In this document: piece after piece, positions 1 to 8,758 of the stretch
Layout of the letters: every line of letters starts with the position of its first letter
Numbering within the stretch: the stretch's first letter is position 1
NCBI RefSeq assembly: GCF_002282855.1
Contig: NZ_NRIR01000004.1
Span: 1 to 64,000, forward strand
Source: Paraferrimonas sedimenticola
GTDB lineage: Bacteria > Pseudomonadota > Gammaproteobacteria > Enterobacterales > Shewanellaceae
DNA length: 64,000 nt
Reading direction: 5' to 3'
Made by a program: the position numbers and the translations under genes
Notes under the pieces: generated by a model
What the model saw: only the letters and a program-made list of their open reading frames with translations
The model's database searches: none
Told to the model about the DNA's origin: nothing

Positions 1-1
1 C

Positions 2-61
2 AGCGAACAATGGCAGACCGCCATTACTGGCGGCCTAACTTCTACTTTTAACTTCGGTTAA
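2..61 (+). CDS. Possible 3' end of a protein gene cut by the left edge
   Basis: An open frame entering from the left edge reads 19 codons and stops with TAA at 59-61. Its last residues (TAITGGLTSTFNFG) alternate polar and hydrophobic residues in the way of an outer-membrane strand or secreted protein tail. It would overlap the end of the facing minus-strand gene by 27 bases, which is common for convergent pairs elsewhere in this window. Too short to identify; it could be chance. Confidence 0.3.
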   Translation, partial: SEQWQTAITGGLTSTFNFG

Positions 62-997
62 AAATGGGAGGATTACCGTATCACTGATAGCTATTTTTTC
101 TATATTTTCAATCAAACATGCTGATACCAGAGTAGTTGTTAGGTCTACGGTTGGGCCCCTAAGGGTAGCAACAGGAATTCCATCCATAAGCGAAGCACCT
201 TCCTCTAGACGCAACGCTATGTTTAAGTCGCGAACGCCTCCTATGGTTGACTCGCCTTTATACACAGCCTTGAAAACTAACTTGTTTGAAGTATTGCCAT
301 AAGATTTAGTAATAAATGCTTCGAGCTGATTGTATTGCCAATTCAGCGTAATACCGCCGCCTGAACCCGAAATGTCCACACCAAAGCCATTTATTTTGGT
401 GTCGGTATAAAACTGATTCCAGCTTTGGCTCCCAAGGCGCTGGACCAGAGAGTCTATTAGCTCCGCTCGGATATTTCGCTTAGCATTCTCGCTTGTAAAG
501 TAATGAGATGGGTGGTCTTCGCAATTAGAGGTTACATTTGCCGTTGAGTATGTAACGTCAGGATTAGTAACATTAGAAGTACCAATTACGAAATTCGGCA
601 CTTCGTCTCTAAAGTCTGCGTCAATGTCGTAAAATTCAGAAAGCGCCTGTTGCTCTACAGAAGTAAGCGACAAGTTACTAGTTGTTGCATTCACTGCGTC
701 TGTGTAAGGGTTATAGTTGGTCGCAGTCACTTTGAACTTATGAGCCGTCTCAGTAAGTGGGTTTGCGACGATGATTGTTCGATAGGTTGTGTTACACGCA
801 TAAGTAGTTACGCCAAATATTGGTTGACCACCGTTTGTATTTTGCATAGTACAGGATATTGGTGTGTACTCTTGCTTGGCTATATTTACGGCGTCATTGT
901 AATCACATGTATCACATGAATAAGTATCAGTGAGCCCCGCAGAATAAGCCGAGAATGAGAGGAGAGAGAGAATCGAAAGGCATATGTTTCTAAGCAT
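35..997 (-). CDS. Secreted protein of unknown function
   Basis: The product has 320 residues. It starts with a clear Sec signal peptide (residues 1 to about 20, ending in YSA), so it is probably periplasmic or secreted. A CxxC pair lies at about 28-31 in the mature N-terminus, with more cysteines further on that may form disulfides. The rest is rich in Thr, Asn and Ser and has no family motif that I recognise. The start is supported by an AAAGGA ribosome-binding site about 8 bases upstream. The gene is visibly more AT-rich than the housekeeping genes to its right and sits next to repeat-rich non-coding DNA, which suggests acquisition. Function unknown. Confidence 0.7.
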   Translation of the reverse strand: MLRNICLSILSLLSFSAYSAGLTDTYSCDTCDYNDAVNIAKQEYTPISCTMQNTNGGQPIFGVTTYACNTTYRTIIVANPLTETAHKFKVTATNYNPYTDAVNATTSNLSLTSVEQQALSEFYDIDADFRDEVPNFVIGTSNVTNPDVTYSTANVTSNCEDHPSHYFTSENAKRNIRAELIDSLVQRLGSQSWNQFYTDTKINGFGVDISGSGGGITLNWQYNQLEAFITKSYGNTSNKLVFKAVYKGESTIGGVRDLNIALRLEEGASLMDGIPVATLRGPTVDLTTTLVSACLIENIEKIAISDTVILPFLTEVKSRS

Positions 998-1189
998 AAC
1001 AAAATCCTTTCTAAGTTAATGGAGTAACCAAATAAAGTTCACGTTATGGGTTTTGTCAAAATTAATTAGCGCATTTTTTGTACAGCACTAAAAGTCCAGA
1101 TTACTCGCTGTAACACATTGTTTTTTTCAAAGAGACTTTCTACTCAGCACATTCTACGAATGCCGCGATACAGCTTCCTCCTCTCGTTC

Positions 1190-1412
1190 AAACTCTCCTA
1201 TCATTCCTGCCAGACCGTCGCGAAGCGACAGCCCCGCAGGGTTGCGGACTATCCGATTCATGATAGGTAGACGGCCGTAGGCAAAAGGTACCTGCAGTGC
1301 CTGTCGGTTGCCCCCTAGCGAAAGCTAGGAAATGAGCAACCTTCTCTAGAGCACCACGGGGTCCAGCTTGCTGGCCTGCAAGTGGGCACATTCTATTCAC
1401 AGGAACTGTGAA
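1190..1412. ncRNA. Candidate structured RNA, class unknown
   Basis: A GC-rich block inside AT-rich flanks contains many exact stems. 1197-1204 pairs with 1260-1267 (8 bp) and encloses two hairpins, GTCGC-GAA-GCGAC at 1217-1229 and CCGCA-GGGT-TGCGG at 1234-1247. A stem at 1286-1291 with 1297-1302 follows. GGTTGC at 1306-1311 pairs with GCAACC at 1336-1341 around CCTAGC-GAAA-GCTAGG (1314-1329), a GNRA-type tetraloop. CCAGC-TT-GCTGG lies at 1363-1374 and TTCACAG-GAA-CTGTGAA at 1396-1412. The GAAA loop reads as GNRA only on the plus strand, which slightly favours that strand. It does not match the RNase P, tmRNA, SRP, 6S or riboswitch patterns I know. No convincing promoter or terminator was found. 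Confidence 0.5.
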
Positions 1413-1477
1413 CGATATAAGTAAATAGTTGTGTATAGAAAAGAAGAATAATTTTGCAGCTTAAATCGGACTGTTAA

Positions 1478-1525
1478 TTTGCACCGAAAAATGATCCACC
1501 ATTTGCATTGAAAAGTGATCCAAAC
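1478..1525. mobile_element. IS21-family-like terminal repeat remnant
   Basis: Two adjacent imperfect copies of a 23-24 base unit occur at 1478-1500 and 1501-1525. They share the core TTTGCA, two variable bases, GAAAA, one base, TGATCCA. Tandem units of the type GCACCGAAAAxTGATCC are characteristic of the ends of IS21-family elements, where the IstA transposase binds several such repeats. No istA or istB gene lies nearby, so this looks like one leftover end after deletion or decay. The family assignment rests on remembered end sequences. Confidence 0.55.
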
Positions 1526-1610
1526 TTTCTAATCTTTTTGAGTGCATTTGACAGCAAGGTTCCGCAAAGCGACCGGCGGCTAAGGGCCAACTGAAGCCGG
1601 TGGCTACTCG

Positions 1611-1642
1611 CTGGATTCCCAGTCAAGCTGGGAATAACGTGC
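1611..1642. repeat. REP-like palindromic repeat, copy 1
   Basis: CTGGATTCCCA, a short loop, then TGGGAATAACG forms a hairpin of the widespread GGATTCCC...GGGAATGACG class. A close relative lies at 5151-5182 next to kdsA and another at 1672-1703, so it is dispersed in this genome. Confidence 0.65.
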
Positions 1643-1671
1643 CTAGTCGGGCCAATGAGTGCTACTAGCCA

Positions 1672-1735
1672 CTGGCTAGATTCTCACTTTCGTGAGAATG
1701 ACGAGGGAACTGGGAATGATGAGGGAATTGGGAAT
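1672..1735. repeat. REP-like palindromic repeat, copy 2, with degenerate GGGAATGA units
   Basis: CTAGATTCTCA and TGAGAATGACG form a hairpin at about 1675-1703. It is followed by two short direct units reading GAGGGAACTGGGAATGA and GAGGGAATTGGGAATGA (about 1703-1736), apparently truncated copies of the right arm of the same repeat family. Confidence 0.6.
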
Positions 1736-1745
1736 GACGCGGGTG

Positions 1746-2639
1746 CTACCTATTCGGGCTCTCCAACTTACCCAACTCCTGAATCACAAAGTCCATCACC
1801 TCATGGCGTGGTTTAGCGGTTAACCAACAGATTTCGGTAGCCCACTGATTCGGCTTTTCCGTTGCGGTGGGAGAAAGGTAGATTTCATCCAGAGTGCCAT
1901 TCTTAAAAGCTTCTCTGCACATAAAACCTGGGAGCATAGCCCACCCAGGTATTTGCTTTAGCAGATCTAGTGTGCTGTGCAGCGAGTTGCTATAAACCAC
2001 TCTCGAACTCAAATTGTGAGTATCTTCTCGGCCGGTTTGCTTCATGAACAGCGCCGATATTTGTAGCTGACCGCGTATTTGAGTTAGGTCTATCAACTTC
2101 TTATTTAGCCCAAGCTCGGGCGATGCAGCGAAAACCACATCAAACGAGTACCCGTCGGCCAGAGTCAGTTCGTGATGGCCACTAAACAGGGCTACCCCAA
2201 AACCAATATCCGCTTGCTCGGTTAATACCTGGCTGCGCACTTGCATGGGATCCGTGCTCACGAGCTTTAGATCCAGAGTCGGATACTTCGTTAGCAACCT
2301 AGCACAAATCGCACCGATGTCAGGGCCCATTAGGTCGCTATCAACCGCAATGGTGAAGCTAGAAGGATGCCCTTCGATAATGCTGTTAGCCTTTACATCC
2401 AACAAATCGCACTCTCGAATCACCGACTGAGCGTAGCGATACATTTCTGAGGCCTGCGGAGTAATCTCCAGCGAGCGCGGCTTTCGCACAAACAGCTCCA
2501 TGCCAAGCTCCGCCTCTAAATTGGCGATAAGTCCACTCACGGTAGAGGTGTGTTTGCCAAGTTTTATGCTGGCCTGCTTAAAGCTGCCCTTATCAACGGT
2601 TTCAACAAACGCCAACAACTGTTCAAGCGTAACAGCCAT
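1746..2639 (-). CDS. LysR-family transcriptional regulator
   Basis: The protein has 297 residues, the normal LysR length. An N-terminal winged helix-turn-helix (about residues 1-60, with LEQLLAFVETVDKGSFKQAS leading the recognition helix) is followed by a periplasmic-binding-like effector domain. The ATG at 2639 is chosen over one 18 bases upstream because GGAG stands 7-10 bases before it. The gene is divergent from the amide hydrolase at 2812 across about 170 bases, the classic arrangement for a LysR protein acting on its neighbour. The effector is not readable from sequence. Confidence 0.85.
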   Translation of the reverse strand: MAVTLEQLLAFVETVDKGSFKQASIKLGKHTSTVSGLIANLEAELGMELFVRKPRSLEITPQASEMYRYAQSVIRECDLLDVKANSIIEGHPSSFTIAVDSDLMGPDIGAICARLLTKYPTLDLKLVSTDPMQVRSQVLTEQADIGFGVALFSGHHELTLADGYSFDVVFAASPELGLNKKLIDLTQIRGQLQISALFMKQTGREDTHNLSSRVVYSNSLHSTLDLLKQIPGWAMLPGFMCREAFKNGTLDEIYLSPTATEKPNQWATEICWLTAKPRHEVMDFVIQELGKLESPNR

Positions 2640-2811
2640 TCCCACTCTCCAGCTCATTCAAAGGTAATCGAGCTACTTTAGCATAAGAAAGGGAAAACAC
2701 CGCTCTTGGCACATTTAAAGAACGCAATAAGCTGGTGCAAACTAGACCCATCAATCGAGGTGAACACTTCGACACACACTCAACCGACTATCCAACACAA
2801 GGGTACATCAC

Positions 2812-3882
2812 ATGAAAAACTTCAAACTGAACAAACTAGCCGTAGCCGCTCTTGCAGCAGCATCTATCGCATCAGTAGCAACCACTGCAAACGCCTGCTC
2901 ACGCCTGATTATGGACGGTGGCGAAACTCACGGTGTTACCGTTGCACGTTCATTTGACTGGGGTGGTTCTGAACTACAATCTATCGCAAAAGCCTACCCA
3001 GTTGGCGCGGCTATCAAAGCTTACGATGTACCTGAGTACAAAAACCCTGCGTCATGGACGGTTAAACACCACACCGTAGACTATGTTGAAGTGGAAACTT
3101 TCCACGGCACCTCTGGTGAAGCCATCAACGACAAAGGTTTGGCAGCGTCACTGCTATATCAAGCGCCGTCGGTTGAGTTTGTAAAGGATGCAGCGGACAA
3201 CGGTGCACCTGCGGTACACATGTCTCAAATCGTGACCTTCTTGGTGACTCAATTTGCCACTGTTGACGAAGCGGTTAAGGCCTTTGAAGCTGGTGAATTC
3301 CAAACTGCATGGAAAACCGGCATCGGCGGTCACCAGCACGGTTTCCACTTCTCTGTTCAAGACAAGTCTGGCGAAATCGCACTATTCCAGTTGAACGAAG
3401 GTGGCAAAATGGTTGTTCACCGCGGTGACATCAACAGCGACCTTCGCGTAATGGCTAACATGCCGCTACGTCAGGACATCTTGGCTCACGCTGAGAAATT
3501 CGACCTAGACAAAGCCGAGTCACTACCAAGCGATATTAGCTCTGCCTCTCGTTACCTGCGCGGTTACCACGTAACCACCCACGCTAAGCTAGACCCTAAA
3601 GCTGACTGGGTTGACACTCGCGGTAAAATGAAAGGTATCTTCGACTTCGGTAACAAGGTTCCACAAGACTTGATTGACCCAACTAACGATGAGTCATACG
3701 CCACTTGGGAAACCTTTATCTACAACCTAGAAACTGGTGACACTACCTACTACAACGAAGGTAACGGCTCACAGCTGAACATCAGCTTTGCAGACACCAA
3801 AGGCTTTACCACTACTATGTGTGCCGATATGTTCCAACAAGCACGCGCCGGTGAGAGCATCACTTGGAGTCAGTGTAAGTAA
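2812..3882 (+). CDS. Linear amide C-N hydrolase, choloylglycine hydrolase / penicillin V acylase family
   Basis: This is an Ntn-hydrolase of 356 residues. A Sec signal peptide (1-28, ending ANA) would be cleaved directly before Cys29, which makes that cysteine the N-terminal nucleophile the family needs. The ARSFDW motif about 17 residues on supplies the conserved Arg and Asp of bile-salt hydrolase and penicillin V acylase. In Gram-negative bacteria such enzymes are periplasmic and often cleave acyl-homoserine lactones or penicillin V; the substrate here is unproven. The gene is divergent from a LysR gene and followed by a strong terminator at 3901-3933. Confidence 0.88.
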   Translation: MKNFKLNKLAVAALAAASIASVATTANACSRLIMDGGETHGVTVARSFDWGGSELQSIAKAYPVGAAIKAYDVPEYKNPASWTVKHHTVDYVEVETFHGTSGEAINDKGLAASLLYQAPSVEFVKDAADNGAPAVHMSQIVTFLVTQFATVDEAVKAFEAGEFQTAWKTGIGGHQHGFHFSVQDKSGEIALFQLNEGGKMVVHRGDINSDLRVMANMPLRQDILAHAEKFDLDKAESLPSDISSASRYLRGYHVTTHAKLDPKADWVDTRGKMKGIFDFGNKVPQDLIDPTNDESYATWETFIYNLETGDTTYYNEGNGSQLNISFADTKGFTTTMCADMFQQARAGESITWSQCK

Positions 3883-3900
3883 CCGAAGGTTATGAAAATA

Positions 3901-3936
3901 AAAGCTCGAGCAGAGTAATTTGCTCGAGCTTTTTTG
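3901..3936. terminator. Bidirectional rho-independent terminator
   Basis: AAAGCTCGAGCA and TGCTCGAGCTTT form a 12-bp stem around an 8-base loop, followed by TTTTTT on the plus strand and preceded by A-rich DNA. It can stop the hydrolase and, reading the other way, the convergent SDR gene. Confidence 0.9.
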
Positions 3937-3966
3937 TTTATATCTGGCCCAAAGAACCAGAAAGCA

Positions 3967-4770
3967 TCATTTCTTATTTGGTGAAGCAGCGCTTCCAGCC
4001 AAAATGCCACCATCAATATTCAACTCTATGCCTGTCACATATTTAGACTCATCAGAAGCTAGATAAAGTGCCGCATAAGCGACATCCATGGTGCTCCCCA
4101 TAGTTCCCAAAGGTATATCCGCCGCAATCGCGTTTATGGCTTCTTCCTTTGCCTTGCCCTCACCGAGCATCGCGTCCCACATTGGTGTGAGAATTGCCCC
4201 AGGGTGAATAGAATTACATCGAATCTGATAGCCTTTTTCTGCGCAATATAGCGCAACAGTTTTCGAATGGTTTCTTACAGACGCCTTACTTGATGCATAA
4301 GCAGCCGCGCCTGGAATGCCGACAATTCCTGAGCGAGATGACAGATTGACAATGCTGCCAGCCTTGGACGATTTCATAAGCTTGATCGCCGTTCTGCAGC
4401 CAAGTGCAACACCTACAGAATTGACCTCGTGAACTTTCCTCCAGCTTTCAATATCAAAACTCTCGGGGTCGTGAGGGCCATTTGTTTCCAGAAAACCCGT
4501 GATACCAGCATTGTTGACCAAAATATCGAGACGACCATATTTAATTTGAATATGATTTTCAGCATCAGCCCAGTCCCGCTCGTCAGAAACGTCTAGGTGA
4601 AGGTACTCACTATTTTTCAGTACTCTTGACGCAACAGCTTGTCCTAAATCGTCTTGGATATCTGAAATGATGACTGTTGCACCTTCAGCCGCGAAAAGTT
4701 CAGCGGTAGCTTCGCCAATTCCTCTAGCTGCTCCCGTAATAAGGGCTATTTTGTTGTTTAGTCTTGGCAC
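3967..4770 (-). CDS. SDR-family oxidoreductase
   Basis: This is a classical short-chain dehydrogenase/reductase of 267 residues. The nucleotide-binding TGAARGIG lies at 12-19, and Asp37 after the second strand points to NAD(H) rather than NADP(H). NNAG is at 86-89. The catalytic Ser is near 144-145, with Tyr158 and Lys162 in the YxxxK motif. A C-terminal NIDGG motif is also present. It resembles cyclohexanol or 3-oxoacyl-type dehydrogenases, but the substrate cannot be read. It is a single gene, convergent with the amide hydrolase and sharing its terminator. Confidence 0.85.
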   Translation of the reverse strand: MPRLNNKIALITGAARGIGEATAELFAAEGATVIISDIQDDLGQAVASRVLKNSEYLHLDVSDERDWADAENHIQIKYGRLDILVNNAGITGFLETNGPHDPESFDIESWRKVHEVNSVGVALGCRTAIKLMKSSKAGSIVNLSSRSGIVGIPGAAAYASSKASVRNHSKTVALYCAEKGYQIRCNSIHPGAILTPMWDAMLGEGKAKEEAINAIAADIPLGTMGSTMDVAYAALYLASDESKYVTGIELNIDGGILAGSAASPNKK

Positions 4771-4840
4771 TGATTTCTCCTTCGCGCTTAAACCGAAACT
4801 GAGTCCATAAGTGAGATTAAATTCAACAGTTTACCCAGGT

Positions 4841-5053
4841 TCACTGGTACTTAAGCGCACAAGACCGACAAACACAAGCCTTGCCTCTTAGCTCTTGTGG
4901 AACTTGAGCCAGCAAAGTGTCGGTAAAAACAATTTTTGGGTCATTACACCAGCAAGGCTTGCCCTCTTGTTTCATCTGCACGCTGCCACAGGCGTTAGAC
5001 TTTCCGCAGATTGGGCAGAGGTTATTGTCTGGGGTTAGCTTGGTTATCTTCAT
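4841..5053 (-). CDS. Cysteine-rich CWC-type small protein
   Basis: The protein has 70 residues starting MKITKL. It carries CPxCGKxNxCG near the start, the sequence CWC in the middle, and a terminal CVCRSC group, matching the small Cys_rich_CWC family. That pattern suggests a metal site, but its function is unknown. A longer frame reaching 5164 exists, but its extra N-terminus is unlike the family and partly covers a REP-like repeat, so the ATG at 5053 is preferred. It is a monocistronic gene. Confidence 0.75.
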   Translation of the reverse strand: MKITKLTPDNNLCPICGKSNACGSVQMKQEGKPCWCNDPKIVFTDTLLAQVPQELRGKACVCRSCALKYQ

Positions 5054-5150
5054 GATGATGGCTCGAGTTTGTTTGAGGCCAGAATAGCAAAAGGGATACC
5101 GTTTGCATCCTACTTGGATGGTTTGGGTATCCCTTTGGGACTTAGCAAGT

Positions 5151-5182
5151 GGCTGGATTCCCAATCAAGTTGGGAATGACGT
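5151..5182. repeat. REP-like palindromic repeat, copy 3
   Basis: CTGGATTCCCA and TTGGGAATGACG form a hairpin that matches the copy at 1611-1642 at most positions. It lies between the CWC protein gene and the 3' end of kdsA, a usual place for such intergenic repeats. Confidence 0.65.
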
Positions 5183-5240
5183 GCAGTGCAGCCATGGGAA
5201 TGACCAGCGAGGCACTGCGGACGAGGCGCCGGTGAGCTAA

Positions 5241-6086
<846 letters not shown>

Positions 6087-6098
6087 TTACTATCTCTC

Positions 6099-7376
6099 TT
6101 AAGGGTTGACCATCTGCAGTAATTGACCGCAGAACCAGGCCGCATAAGTTCCTACACCATAGCCCAAAACCGCCAGTAGTACACCCACAGGGGCTAGCGC
6201 TGGGTGGAAGGCCGACGCCACGACTGGTGCAGAGGCAGCACCGCCGACGTTGGCTTGGCTACCCACTGCCATGTAGAACAGTGGTGCGCGAATTAACTTG
6301 GCCACAATCAGCATCAAGCTGGCGTGTACCAACATCCAAATCAGACCCACGATGAAGTAAATCGGGGCATCGACGATTTGGCTAACGTCCATGTGCAGGC
6401 CAATACTGGCCACCAAAATGTACAAGAAGGCCGAACCCACTTTTGAGGCGCCCGCCGCTTCCAGTTGACGCGCCTTAGTGAAGGACAAAATCAAACCCAC
6501 GGTGGTCACAATCACCACCAGCCAGAAGAACTTAGAGGTCAGGCTGTACTGTGCGGTTTGTGGGTAATTTTCGCTAAAAAATGGACCTAAGAAATCGGCA
6601 CCAATGTGAGCAAACCCAGTGATACCAAAGCCTACCGCGCAAATCAGCATCAAGTCGGTGAGATTGGGAATACGCGCATGCTTTGACTGATACTCCTCTA
6701 CCTTGTCTTTCAAACGCTCAATCGCGCTGGTGTCAGCTCCGGTAGCCGTATCGATTTGCTTGGCGCGAGAGGCCAAGAACAACAGTACTGCCATCCAAAT
6801 GTTGGCCACAATAACGTCTACTGTGACCATCACAGAGAAGATGCCACCACCCACATCGTAGATTTCTTTCATCGAGGCCTGGTTAGCACCACCGCCAATC
6901 CAACTACCAGCAAGAGTTGTCATACCGCGCCATACCGCATCAGGACCATTGCCGCCCACCAACTCAGGGGCAATTGCTGAAAGCGCCAGCAAGGCGATAG
7001 GCCCACCAAGAACAATACCCAGAGTACCGGTTAAGAACATGATTACCGCTTTGGAGCCTAGGCCAATGATGGCTTTCAGATCCACGCTTAAAATCAGCAG
7101 CACCAAACAAGCCGGTAGCAAGTAGCGCGACGCCACGTAGTACACCTGGGAGGCATTGCCATCGACAATGTTAAAGGTGTTCAGCAGGGATGGTAGGAAG
7201 TAGCACAGCAACAGCGCTGGCACAAAACGATAGAACTTTTGCCAAAACGGGTGTTGGCTTTGATGGGTGTAAAACACCGCGCCCAGCATAATCGCCAGTA
7301 AGCCCAACACAGTTGCGTCATTGGTAATCAACGCCGTGCTTTGCGCGGCGTCAGCAGCCGAAACGGCCATGGTCAC
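6099..7376 (-). CDS. DUF819-family integral membrane protein
   Basis: The protein has 425 residues and about ten hydrophobic segments in two similar halves. Glycine-rich loops such as AGSWIGGGANQASMKE and SQANVGGAASAPVVASAF are typical of the DUF819 (YjcL-like) transporter-fold family. Function is not established for the family; the two-fold layout suggests a secondary transporter. It sits between sirB1 and kdsA, where many relatives have the two genes adjacent, so it may be a lineage insertion into the operon. MTMAVS is taken as the start; no better one was seen. Confidence 0.82.
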   Translation of the reverse strand: MTMAVSAADAAQSTALITNDATVLGLLAIMLGAVFYTHQSQHPFWQKFYRFVPALLLCYFLPSLLNTFNIVDGNASQVYYVASRYLLPACLVLLILSVDLKAIIGLGSKAVIMFLTGTLGIVLGGPIALLALSAIAPELVGGNGPDAVWRGMTTLAGSWIGGGANQASMKEIYDVGGGIFSVMVTVDVIVANIWMAVLLFLASRAKQIDTATGADTSAIERLKDKVEEYQSKHARIPNLTDLMLICAVGFGITGFAHIGADFLGPFFSENYPQTAQYSLTSKFFWLVVIVTTVGLILSFTKARQLEAAGASKVGSAFLYILVASIGLHMDVSQIVDAPIYFIVGLIWMLVHASLMLIVAKLIRAPLFYMAVGSQANVGGAASAPVVASAFHPALAPVGVLLAVLGYGVGTYAAWFCGQLLQMVNP

Positions 7377-7415
7377 ATCCTTATTTTTATAATTATTGGT
7401 TAGCCAGTTTCTGGC

Positions 7416-8210
7416 TTAGTGGTAAACCGCGTCGTCTTGTTTGAGTTCGCGAATTTGCATCTTCATCAAATCCAACATGGGGTCCTTGGGGCGACTGTCC
7501 ACGAAGGCTTGTAAATCTTGAGCGGCAGCTTTGCTGGCACCGAGTTGTTGCGCCATGTAGGCACGCTCGCGCAAGTACTGCACTTGCTTAGGGTAGCGAG
7601 CCAGTAACCAGTTTAAGCAAATCAACGCCTTGCCAAACTGCTGCTCGACCACGAACCCAGCTTTAATTTCGTTGAGCAAACGGGTCGCAATTCGCTCGTC
7701 TTTGGCCGGCTGTAAGTGCTTGGGCTTGAGTTGCGCCTGATTCCCCAGTTCGCCACGAACAAAGGCGTGGATCTGCTCTCGGGCCATGTACTCGCCGGTC
7801 AGTGCGTCAATATACAGCGGCTTGTCGTTGTCCATGTAGCGCAATACGCAATGGCTAGGCAGCAGCAGAATATCGAGGTTGAGGCTAATTTCACTGGCGA
7901 GGTAGCGCAACAACAGCGCCAAACTGGTGGCGTTGCCCTGACGGGAAATAAGGGTCGCACCTAAGTCGGCGCTGGCGGCGGTAAAGTAGCGCTCGCGCGC
8001 AGCGCCAAAGCCCTGCAAGTGATAAAACCAGTTCAGCAGCGCATCTAATCGCTGCCGATGTCGAATCAGATACTGACCCAATACCGCGCCTTGTAGCTCG
8101 ATCAGTTTCCAGTGACTGGTTTGCTTTGAAGAAAGCTCCAATTGTTGACCCAGCTCTAATAGGCCCTCGGCCGAATCCAAGCTGAAATCAAACTGCCAAT
8201 TGTGGTGCAT
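7416..8210 (-). CDS. sirB1: SirB1-family protein, transglutaminase-like fold with TPR region
   Basis: The protein has 264 residues. The central part carries the family pattern GNATSLALLLRYLASEISLNLDI around 95-120, derived from a transglutaminase fold. The C-terminal third (about 190-260) is helical and TPR-like. SirB1 proteins are conserved beside prmC, prfA and hemA in gammaproteobacteria; the biochemical role is unclear. The synteny with sirB2, prmC and kdsA supports the call. Confidence 0.85.
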   Translation of the reverse strand: MHHNWQFDFSLDSAEGLLELGQQLELSSKQTSHWKLIELQGAVLGQYLIRHRQRLDALLNWFYHLQGFGAARERYFTAASADLGATLISRQGNATSLALLLRYLASEISLNLDILLLPSHCVLRYMDNDKPLYIDALTGEYMAREQIHAFVRGELGNQAQLKPKHLQPAKDERIATRLLNEIKAGFVVEQQFGKALICLNWLLARYPKQVQYLRERAYMAQQLGASKAAAQDLQAFVDSRPKDPMLDLMKMQIRELKQDDAVYH

Positions 8211-8318
8211 GTTCGCCTTTCTAAATTCTTTTGCTATGAAGCCACTTATTTACAACTGCTTACGCTGAAGCAACTAGCCCCAGCGTCTCTCGTGGCACGC
8301 CAAATTTGTCCTGTCAGA

Positions 8319-8714
8319 TTAACCGAGCAGTAGGGCCTGCTTGGTCATCGCTAGGTGCGAGGCATACAGAACCCAAGCAATTGCACCGACGCCGGCAAAA
8401 ATCTTAAACCCAGCACCACGTTGCGATTTCATCGCAATCACGGCCAGTGCAATGTAGGCCACGATAGCGATTAGCTTTTCAGCTAACCAAGGACTGTTAC
8501 CAGGCGTGAAACCCAACGCCATCGCCAGCGCGAAGCCGCTTAGCAACAGAAAGGTATCAATCACATGCGGAGAAATTCGCGCCCATTTTTGTTGGCCTAT
8601 CGGCATGGCGCGCAGGTTCCACACTAAACGCGTGATAAAAAACAGTACGCTGATGGCAATCAGAGTGGTGTGTAAGTGCTTTAATTCTACGTAATATGCT
8701 GCAAGTGATTGCAT
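8319..8714 (-). CDS. sirB2: SirB2-family membrane protein
   Basis: The protein has 131 residues with four transmembrane segments at about 13-33, 50-70, 80-97 and 104-124. The conserved opening YYVELKHLHTTLIAISVLFF and the NLRAMPIG segment are SirB2 hallmarks. It is an inner-membrane protein of unknown activity (old name: invasion gene expression up-regulator). It is separated from prmC by 44 bases and from sirB1 by 108 bases. Confidence 0.88.
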   Translation of the reverse strand: MQSLAAYYVELKHLHTTLIAISVLFFITRLVWNLRAMPIGQQKWARISPHVIDTFLLLSGFALAMALGFTPGNSPWLAEKLIAIVAYIALAVIAMKSQRGAGFKIFAGVGAIAWVLYASHLAMTKQALLLG

Positions 8715-8758
8715 AACCTGTCCTTGTTAAAAGCTCGTTTGTGCGAGTTGACGGGTTA

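Noticed and set aside
1188-1400. 70-codon minus-strand open frame (MNRMCPLAGQQAGPRGALEK...)
   Set aside because: It coincides with the hairpin-rich block; its codons follow the stems, no ribosome-binding site is visible and the peptide resembles no protein. Treated as structured RNA instead.
1190-1412. Identity as RNase P RNA, tmRNA, 6S RNA, an integron attC site or an IscB/TnpB-type guide RNA
   Set aside because: Conserved cores of these RNAs do not appear, the integron core sites are absent and no iscB or tnpB gene is near. Left as class unknown.
5054-5164. Longer form of the CWC protein starting at 5164
   Set aside because: The added 37 residues lie across a REP-like repeat and are unlike the family; a normal start is at 5053.
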